From Candidatus Methanophagales archaeon (GTDB taxonomy: Archaea; Halobacteriota; Syntropharchaeia; Alkanophagales; Methanospirareceae), in the NCBI GenBank assembly GCA_030621535.1, contig JAUXHM010000004.1, positions 1 to 17,433 on the forward strand: DNA of 17,433 nucleotides. Reading direction: 5' to 3'. Shown here in pieces: positions 12,779 through 17,433 of the stretch. Position 1 is the stretch's first letter. Each line of letters begins with the position of its first letter. The position numbers were made by a program, and so were the translations under genes. The notes below the pieces were generated by a model, which ran no database searches, was not told where the DNA came from, and saw only the letters and a list, made by a program, of their open reading frames with translations.

Positions 12779-13501
12779 ATGGAATACGAAATAATTGGTG
12801 ATAATCTCCAGATGGTCGTTACGAAATTATCTTCTGGAGAGATGGTGTATGGAGAGGCGGGTGCAATGATTTATATGAGTGAGAACATGCAGATGAATGC
12901 AAAGACAAAAGGAGGTTTTCTAAAGGGGCTTAAGCGAAAATTTACGGGTGAAACGTTTTTTATGACCGAATTCACGCCGAATGGAGATGGATTCGTGTCT
13001 TTTGCTGGCAATGCACCGGGGAGAATAAAAGCAATTGAGCTCAAGGGCAACGAATTCCTTGCGCAGAAGGATGCTTTTTTGTGCGCTCAAGATGGCGTTG
13101 ACCTCGACATAGCATTTACGAAGAAGTTAGGAGCGGGACTTTTTGGTGGAGAAGGATTTATATTGGAGAGATTGGGTGGAAATGGAACTGCGTTTATCCA
13201 TGCTTGCGGTGATTTTGTAGAGATGGACCTCGCATCTGGAGAAGTTGTGAAGGTGGACACCGGCTCTGTAGTGGGATTCGACAGCGGCGTGGGATACGAC
13301 ATCACGATGGCAGGAAACGTGAAAAGCATGCTGTTCGGAGGGGAGGGCATCTTCTTGACTACCTTGCGGGGTCCGGGTCACGTGATTTTGCAATCCATGA
13401 CGGTAGCGAATTTAGCGGCTGCGCTTAGACCGTTCATGCCATCGGGAACATCCGGAAGGAGCAGTTCGCCGCTCAGTGTTGGTGGATTGCTTGGGGATTG
13501 A
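12779..13501 (+). CDS. AIM24 family protein (TIGR00266)
   Basis: Protein of 240 residues with the glycine-rich beta-sandwich repeats of the AIM24/TIGR00266 family. Typical stretches are GEMVYGEAGAMIYMSENMQM, GETFFMTEFTPNGDGFVSFAGNAPGRIKAIEL, FGGEGFILERLGGNGTAFIHACGDFVEMDL and FGGEGIFLTTLRGPGHVILQSM. There is no signal peptide or membrane span. The biochemical function is unknown; the yeast relative is a mitochondrial inner-membrane organiser, and bacterial and archaeal homologues are often next to membrane or stress genes. Here it lies upstream of a lipoprotein and a Yip1-like membrane protein, a membrane-related setting. GGGGGTT lies upstream of the ATG. Confidence 0.9.
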   Translation: MEYEIIGDNLQMVVTKLSSGEMVYGEAGAMIYMSENMQMNAKTKGGFLKGLKRKFTGETFFMTEFTPNGDGFVSFAGNAPGRIKAIELKGNEFLAQKDAFLCAQDGVDLDIAFTKKLGAGLFGGEGFILERLGGNGTAFIHACGDFVEMDLASGEVVKVDTGSVVGFDSGVGYDITMAGNVKSMLFGGEGIFLTTLRGPGHVILQSMTVANLAAALRPFMPSGTSGRSSSPLSVGGLLGD

Positions 13502-13504
13502 AAA

Positions 13505-13520
13505 CCGAAATATTTAAATA
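13505..13520 (+). promoter_or_regulatory. BRE/TATA promoter of the lipoprotein gene
   Basis: CCGAAA (13505-13510) is followed by TATTTAAATA (13511-13520), in the same form as the promoter upstream of the AIM24-family gene. The start codon at 13556 is 36 nt further on. Confidence 0.65.
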
Positions 13521-13555
13521 CTCTTCTAAGAATGATTTACGAGGAGGTAAAAGAA

Positions 13556-14284
13556 ATGGTAGAAAAATTGAAAAATTGGGCAATAGTTGTAGTAGGGCTA
13601 CTTCTTATTGCAGTGATAGCAAGTGCGGGATGTGTCGGTGAAAAAGCACCAGAGGAAGGTGAGGCGGCGCAGGCAGGAGAAGTTACAACACCAACTACAC
13701 AAACACCTACCGCTCCATCAATCGGCGAATCGTTAGGCGACCTTCTGGGTAAGGCAAAAGGCATAACTTCCGTCAAATATGACATGGTGATGGCACCCTC
13801 CGGCGAGCCATCAGTGACATCCACGGTATGGATGAAAAGGAATAATATGAGGATGGAAATAACCGCGGAAGGGCAGAAGATGATTACAATAATGAATGGG
13901 GACAAGCAAGAAATGTATATGTATTTCCCAGAACAGAACATGGCAATGAAAATGGATTTCAGCGAAGCTCCAGAATCAGCCGTAGAAGAAGCTGTGTCTA
14001 TCGAGCAATATAACCCAACGGTTATCGGCACCGAAACAGTAGATGGAATGCTTTGCACCGTTGTCGAATATGTTGTCCCTGAGGGAAGTGCGAAGATGTG
14101 GCTATGGCAAAAGCATGGGTTCCCTGTTCGAATGGAGATGACGGCATCTGATGGTACATCGAGGATAGACTGGAAGAATATCGAATTCGGAGACATTTCA
14201 GACGACAAGTTTAAACTGCCTGCTGGTGTGGAGATAATGGAGATGCCAAGTGGTGTGCCCAGCATGCCCGGTGGTATGCAGTAA
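13556..14284 (+). CDS. LolA-like surface lipoprotein
   Basis: Exported protein of 242 residues. It begins with a signal sequence (NWAIVVVGLLLIAVIASAGC) whose C26 in SAGC looks like a lipobox cysteine. A Thr/Pro/Glu-rich linker follows (about 30-60). The main domain (about 70-235) resembles LolA/LppX-type lipoprotein folds: KYDMVMAPSG, VTSTVWMKRNNMRMEI, YMYFPEQNMAMKMDF, CTVVEYVVPEGSAKMWLWQKHGFPVRMEM and IEFGDISDDKFKLPAGVEIM. Such domains bind lipid-like ligands; the ligand here is unknown. ATG 13556 is chosen over ATG 13532 because GAGGAGGT (13541-13548) is correctly spaced. The last residues are Met/Pro/Gly-rich. The Yip1-family gene follows 25 nt later. Confidence 0.8.
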   Translation: MVEKLKNWAIVVVGLLLIAVIASAGCVGEKAPEEGEAAQAGEVTTPTTQTPTAPSIGESLGDLLGKAKGITSVKYDMVMAPSGEPSVTSTVWMKRNNMRMEITAEGQKMITIMNGDKQEMYMYFPEQNMAMKMDFSEAPESAVEEAVSIEQYNPTVIGTETVDGMLCTVVEYVVPEGSAKMWLWQKHGFPVRMEMTASDGTSRIDWKNIEFGDISDDKFKLPAGVEIMEMPSGVPSMPGGMQ

Positions 14285-14309
14285 GGAGAAATAAAAAAGA
14301 GGTAAAAAA

Positions 14310-14918
14310 ATGGATATAAATGCAATTGTGGACCGAGCAAAGAATGTGGTGCTGAAACCCAAAGAGACGTTAGAAGCAGCAAAAGCTGAACAGCCGAGCA
14401 TGCAAGACCTGATTATGTATGTAGCAATCGTTGCGATACCCACGCTGATAGGTATCATAATAGGATATGGTGTCGTCGGAGTTGGAGCTCTTTGGGCTCA
14501 CTTTAGAGTACCGATGCACTGGGCAGTAACATGGGGTATCATGCAGTATGTGCTCTCGATAATTGGCGTCATCGTCTTTGGATACGTTGTGAATATGCTG
14601 GCACCGAGTTTTTCATCTAAGCAAGACCAGATACAGGCGACAAAGCTCGTTGCATACGCATCTACACCAGGACTCCTTGCCGGGATTTTCAATATAATAC
14701 CGTCAATTTCGTTCCTGGTCCTTCTGGCAGGTCTTTATGGCTTGTACATCCTGTATTTAGGCATACCCGTGTTTATGGAGACGCCTGAAGACAAAAGAAT
14801 TATATACCTGATCGTAGCGATTGCCGTGTATATCATCATTATGGTGGTGGTTGGTGCGATCACGAGTGCGGTGATGTGGGGGATAATCGGCGGCCCTTTT
14901 TCAGGGTTTCATCCATAA
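14310..14918 (+). CDS. Yip1-domain multi-spanning membrane protein
   Basis: Protein of 202 residues with about five transmembrane segments (LIMYVAIVAIPTLIGIIIGYG, WGIMQYVLSIIGVIVFGYVVNML, LLAGIFNIIPSISFLVLLAGLYGLYILYLGI, IIYLIVAIAVYIIIMVVVGAI). The layout, with an N-terminal NPKETLEAAK-like amphipathic start (VLKPKETLEAAKAEQPS) and the ASTPGLLAGIFNIIP loop, fits the Yip1 superfamily found in archaea and bacteria, of unknown function there. AGAGGT precedes the ATG. It is almost certainly in an operon with the lipoprotein and may anchor or assist it. Confidence 0.82.
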   Translation: MDINAIVDRAKNVVLKPKETLEAAKAEQPSMQDLIMYVAIVAIPTLIGIIIGYGVVGVGALWAHFRVPMHWAVTWGIMQYVLSIIGVIVFGYVVNMLAPSFSSKQDQIQATKLVAYASTPGLLAGIFNIIPSISFLVLLAGLYGLYILYLGIPVFMETPEDKRIIYLIVAIAVYIIIMVVVGAITSAVMWGIIGGPFSGFHP

Positions 14919-14930
14919 AATAAATAGAGT

Positions 14931-14962
14931 AGGAGGATTAAGATTTCCTCCTTCATTTTTTT
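14931..14962. terminator. Hairpin plus T-run terminator
   Basis: AGGAGGA (14931-14937) and TCCTCCT (14946-14952) form a 7-bp stem with an 8-nt loop, followed by a run of seven T (14956-14962). It lies between the convergent Yip1-family and MscS genes. The T-run serves the plus-strand transcript. Confidence 0.65.
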
Positions 14963-16010
14963 ATTTCCCGTAATACACTTTTCTCACAGGCCACGATATT
15001 TCAATCTCTTCTTCATCGTATCGCTTCTTCAACGCTTTTATAAATTCATGTATAACAATATATTTAGCCGCAGGTTCCACCACACGCAAAATAATCGAGA
15101 AATTGATGTTCGAGTCGCCAAACGTATGATACCTGATGAAAGGTTCAAAGGTTTTAACCGCTCCCGGAGCGGTTTCCAGTATCTGCTTCGCTACGTCAAT
15201 CGTGACTTTCTCCACTTTTTCCAAATCCGACCCGTAAGCAACGCCACATTGAATTACCGCGGACATCTCAAGCACCGGTAACGAATAATTTGTGATTGCA
15301 CTTTCCGCGAGTTTCGAATTTGGAACGATGACAAGCGTATTTGGCAGGGTTCGCACCCTCGTGGACCGCCAGCCTATATCTTCGACAAAACCTGAAATAC
15401 TTCCCTCTATCTCTATATAATCTCCAAAATTTATTGGCCGGTCAGAGATAATATGTAATCCCGCGAAGAGGTTTGAAAGCGTGTTTTGTAGAGCCAGCCC
15501 AACTGCTAAACCACCCAACCCAAAAGCCGCAAGTAAAGGGCTTATTTCTATCTCAAAATGGTCTAGAATCATTAAAAAAGCCATTAGATAAATAACAATC
15601 GCAACTACGTTGCCCATCAATTTCGGCATCTTCTCATATTTCTTCTGCACCCTCAACCAGTGACTTACCAGCACGCCCAAAACTCGCGATACAATCAGAG
15701 ACAGCAGCAATATACTACCGACGAAAAATATCCCATCTATCTCCGCGGAATACTTTTCGAGGTAAGATAGAGATCTCAATGCGAAATACAAACCAGCAAA
15801 CATGATGAAAATGCACACCGGTTTTGTAACTATTTTCAATATGGTGTCATCAATATCGGTCTTTGTTCGATCAGCAAGCCCTCTCACGTATTTCACCAGG
15901 ATAAAATGAACTATCCTGGCAAGAAGAAGGAAGCTTATCAAAAGTAAGAAGAAGTGAAAATATTCATGCTGAATCAAACTTTGCACTGTCGCTGTCTCTA
16001 TTACCGCCAT
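14961..16010 (-). CDS. MscS family mechanosensitive ion channel
   Basis: Small-conductance mechanosensitive channel of 349 residues that releases solutes on hypo-osmotic shock. Several N-terminal transmembrane helices (HFFLLLISFLLLARIVHFIL, PVCIFIMFAGLYFALRSL, VGSILLLSLIVSRVLGVLV, VVAIVIYLMAFLMIL) lead into the pore helix, with the conserved small-residue face AAFGLGGLAVGLALQNTLSNLFAGL. The beta domain follows with INFGDYIEIEGSISGFVEDIGWRSTRVRTLPNTLVIVPNSKLAESAITNY, then the alpha/beta C-terminal domain. No SD is seen; a TATA-like TTTATATC (minus strand, near 16042-16050) suggests a short leader. The 3' end abuts the terminator shared with the Yip1-family gene. Confidence 0.95.
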   Translation of the reverse strand: MAVIETATVQSLIQHEYFHFFLLLISFLLLARIVHFILVKYVRGLADRTKTDIDDTILKIVTKPVCIFIMFAGLYFALRSLSYLEKYSAEIDGIFFVGSILLLSLIVSRVLGVLVSHWLRVQKKYEKMPKLMGNVVAIVIYLMAFLMILDHFEIEISPLLAAFGLGGLAVGLALQNTLSNLFAGLHIISDRPINFGDYIEIEGSISGFVEDIGWRSTRVRTLPNTLVIVPNSKLAESAITNYSLPVLEMSAVIQCGVAYGSDLEKVEKVTIDVAKQILETAPGAVKTFEPFIRYHTFGDSNINFSIILRVVEPAAKYIVIHEFIKALKKRYDEEEIEISWPVRKVYYGK

Positions 16011-16077
16011 GCTTTTATGTTTGTTTGTATCTATGTGTAATAGATATAAATGTATTTGCTCAATATCTTGTGGGTTA

Positions 16078-16112
16078 AATTCTAAGCACGAAACTCTAAA
16101 TCCTAAACACCT
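16078..16112. repeat. Heptad tandem repeat (AATCCTA type)
   Basis: Five 7-bp units: AATTCTA, AGCACGA, AACTCTA, AATCCTA, AACACCT. It lies in the gap upstream of the MscS gene, about 70 bp before its start on the minus strand. Confidence 0.7.
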
Positions 16113-16154
16113 ATGTTAAGTTCGTCCTCACTATTTTCTTATTCCTTTGTCCTA

Positions 16155-16189
16155 TTTAAAGTTTTCCATTTTTCATTTTTTACTCATGC
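16155..16189. repeat. Heptad tandem repeat, pyrimidine-rich strand
   Basis: Units TTTAAAG, TTTTCCA, TTTTTCA, TTTTTTA, CTCATGC. Read on the minus strand the units (TGAAAAA, TGGAAAA) resemble the GAAAAAT/GGAAATT units of the element at 9850-9890. The rest of the gap 16011-16257 has an imperfect GC-rich palindrome near 16216-16231 and nothing else I can identify. Confidence 0.65.
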
Positions 16190-16257
16190 TCCCTCTGCTT
16201 CAGGACATACACCTATCCGCGGTCCAATGGCCGCACTATGGCTGACTTCGTCCTTGG

Positions 16258-16806
16258 TTAGATATGCGCTTTAATCAAACTCTCGCGGTCATCAAGCAAT
16301 GCCGCATGTTTTTTGTCATCAGGTTCAAAGTTTGAGAGAGATTTAAGCTCAGAAAGGGTATTCCAATAATTTTTTATTAGTGATAGGTAATTTTGTGATG
16401 CAATGGAATAATCAAAAGTAAGATACGGAACAGGATTGTTTACGCCTTCAATGAACTGATTTAACCAGTTTATATAACGTTCATCATCGGTTAAGCCCCA
16501 CATCTCAACACTCTTAGCATCTTTCCACTCTTCTATAAATGATGGAGTTGTTCCACGCTCTACCATTACTATTGCAATTGCACCACTTTCCATGAGTCTA
16601 TTAAATCCATTATTGGCATAATTCTTGACAATTGATACCAAATCAGGATTATTCAAAATAAATGCACGGTTAATCAAAAGTTTATCAAAAAAGATTGCTT
16701 GCATCTTTATTGCCTCCCTTACCTCACCTTCTTCAGGATAATACTGATTATCCAAGACCATTGTTTGGGTCATTGAAGGCGTAGGTTGAATTTTATCCCA
16801 AGTCAT
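16258..16806 (-). CDS. Hypothetical protein, AT-rich accessory gene
   Basis: I do not recognise a named family. The 182-residue product is soluble and rich in aromatic residues and Asn: VLDNQYYPEEGEVREAIKMQAIFFDKLLINRAFILNNPDLVSIVKNYANNGFNRLMESGAIAIVMVERGTTPSFIEEW, then WGLTDDERYINWLNQFIEG. Its beginning looks like the N-terminal segment of a longer protein, and the end (DDRESLIKAHI) is abrupt, so truncation is possible. ATG 16806 is chosen; GTG 16821 would add five residues, and neither has a strong SD. Base composition and codon use are visibly more AT-rich than in the genes to the left, which suggests transfer. Confidence 0.6.
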   Translation of the reverse strand: MTWDKIQPTPSMTQTMVLDNQYYPEEGEVREAIKMQAIFFDKLLINRAFILNNPDLVSIVKNYANNGFNRLMESGAIAIVMVERGTTPSFIEEWKDAKSVEMWGLTDDERYINWLNQFIEGVNNPVPYLTFDYSIASQNYLSLIKNYWNTLSELKSLSNFEPDDKKHAALLDDRESLIKAHI

Positions 16807-17139
16807 GGCTGCCCACACCACCCCCTAAAACCCATTGAAATCAAGAAGGCACTTGTCCATAAGTTGATGGGACACCATCCCTTAAGATGCTGAAACGCTT
16901 TTTCTAAAAATGTTTTACTACTACTCCACATTATCTACTTCGCTACCCAACTAACCAAGTACCCCAGTGGATTATGACTATCACGTCGGAAGTCGCATCT
17001 TCTTATCCTCTGTCCCGCCATCTTCGCTTCTACCTCTCTCATCTTAATGATAACTGAAGAACTATACAAAATCTTTTTGATTTTTTTTTCTTTTTAACTT
17101 ATAGGTAAGGTTGCGAAGGGTTCCGCAGTGCAGACTGAA
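16807..17139. other. Intergenic region without identifiable gene
   Basis: No convincing reading frame on either strand. There is a small hairpin (GATGG-GACA-CCATC near 16868), a fragment AAACGCTTTTT similar to motifs elsewhere in the window, and a T-rich run near 17075-17095 that could terminate a plus-strand transcript. No tRNA, terminal inverted repeat or transposase remnant could be demonstrated. Confidence 0.5.
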
Positions 17140-17433
17140 TCATACGTCAGTGAATAGTATGTCCACGTATTCAACGTCATCATCCCATAATTCAGAAATC
17201 GCTTTTGAAGAGTACCAACCTTTCCTCTTCTCAACTCTGCCAGCCATATAATGGATTTCAATTTTGTGGCCAAACAGTAGGAATCCTTCATTTGGTATGT
17301 GATTTTTACATGATACTTTATCCAATTGAAACTCGTTTACTTCTTCCATCTGGGAGGGCGTTAACCAGTTACTTTGATATTTCTCCATAATTTCCTCAAC
17401 GTTACATCTATCGTTGTCACAGGATTGACAATA
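17140..17433 (-). CDS. Hypothetical protein, probably partial at the right edge
   Basis: Open frame of 97 codons on the minus strand that reaches the window edge without a stop. Within it an ATG at 17388 has GAGG five nt upstream and would give a complete 82-residue protein (MEKYQSNWLTPSQMEEVNEF...). The frame before that ATG also reads like protein and contains a small Cys cluster (CQSCDNDRC), so I favour a longer gene continuing to the right. The C-terminal part (FGHKIEIHYMAGRVEKRKGWYSSKAISELWDDDVEYVDILFTDV) is mixed alpha/beta and soluble. No family recognised. AT-rich like its neighbour at 16258. Confidence 0.5.
   Translation of the reverse strand, partial: YCQSCDNDRCNVEEIMEKYQSNWLTPSQMEEVNEFQLDKVSCKNHIPNEGFLLFGHKIEIHYMAGRVEKRKGWYSSKAISELWDDDVEYVDILFTDV

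Noticed and set aside
13537-14382. Long minus-strand frame (281 codons) opposite the lipoprotein
   Set aside because: It is antisense to a gene with signal peptide, SD and promoter, has Ser/Ile-rich composition typical of a shadow frame, and no SD.
16190-16257. Mobile-element end or integration site next to the AT-rich genes
   Set aside because: Only an imperfect GC-rich palindrome is visible; no direct repeat, tRNA or integrase could be matched to it.

Overview
The window is a stretch of archaeal chromosome. The evidence is the set of information-processing genes: exosome subunit Csl4, RNA polymerase subunit L, release factor aRF1 with NIKS and GGQ motifs, and SRP19. Two tRNA genes carry bulge-helix-bulge introns, tRNA-Tyr has the archaeal C1-G72 pair, no CCA is encoded, and several promoters show BRE/TATA (CCGAAA-TTAAATA). 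Mixed SD-led and SD-less genes, an EMC6-like membrane protein, UPF0200, DUF357 and an archaeal-type riboflavin reductase point to a methanogen-related euryarchaeote. An ANME-1/Syntrophoarchaeum-like anaerobe would fit, but that placement is inference only.

Layout. 1-743: dnaJ (minus, 3' end off the window), divergent from a winged-helix protein (940-1473). 1674-3875: a minus-strand run of four genes (radical SAM activase, an unrecognised 117-aa protein, a DUF22-like protein, a UPF0200 P-loop kinase-like protein). 4018-5225: M42 aminopeptidase behind an intron-containing tRNA-Tyr. 5352-6363: DUF357 and a riboflavin-pathway reductase diverge from a promoter bracketed by a perfect inverted repeat. 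6455-7384: EMC6-like protein and a bacterial-type RuvC, convergent. 7480-9729: csl4, rpoL, tRNA-Gly(CCC) and the aRF1 gene, a gene-expression block. 9882-12677: TraB-family membrane protein, SRP19, ArgD. 12779-14918: AIM24-family protein, LolA-like lipoprotein and Yip1-family membrane protein. 14961-16010: MscS channel. 16258 to the end: two unrecognised, visibly AT-richer minus-strand genes that look like accessory DNA.

The most unusual signal is not a gene. Nearly every larger intergenic gap holds a degenerate short tandem repeat with a period of 7, 8, 9 or about 10 bp, often as two inverted arms. The units differ between sites. One heptad element sits inside the tRNA-Gly intron, one supplies the start codon of the TraB-family gene, and a 10-bp-type element supplies the last eight codons and stop of ruvC. 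Other oddities are the rpoL stop codon lying inside tRNA-Gly and an aRF1 that lacks the zinc-ribbon minidomain.
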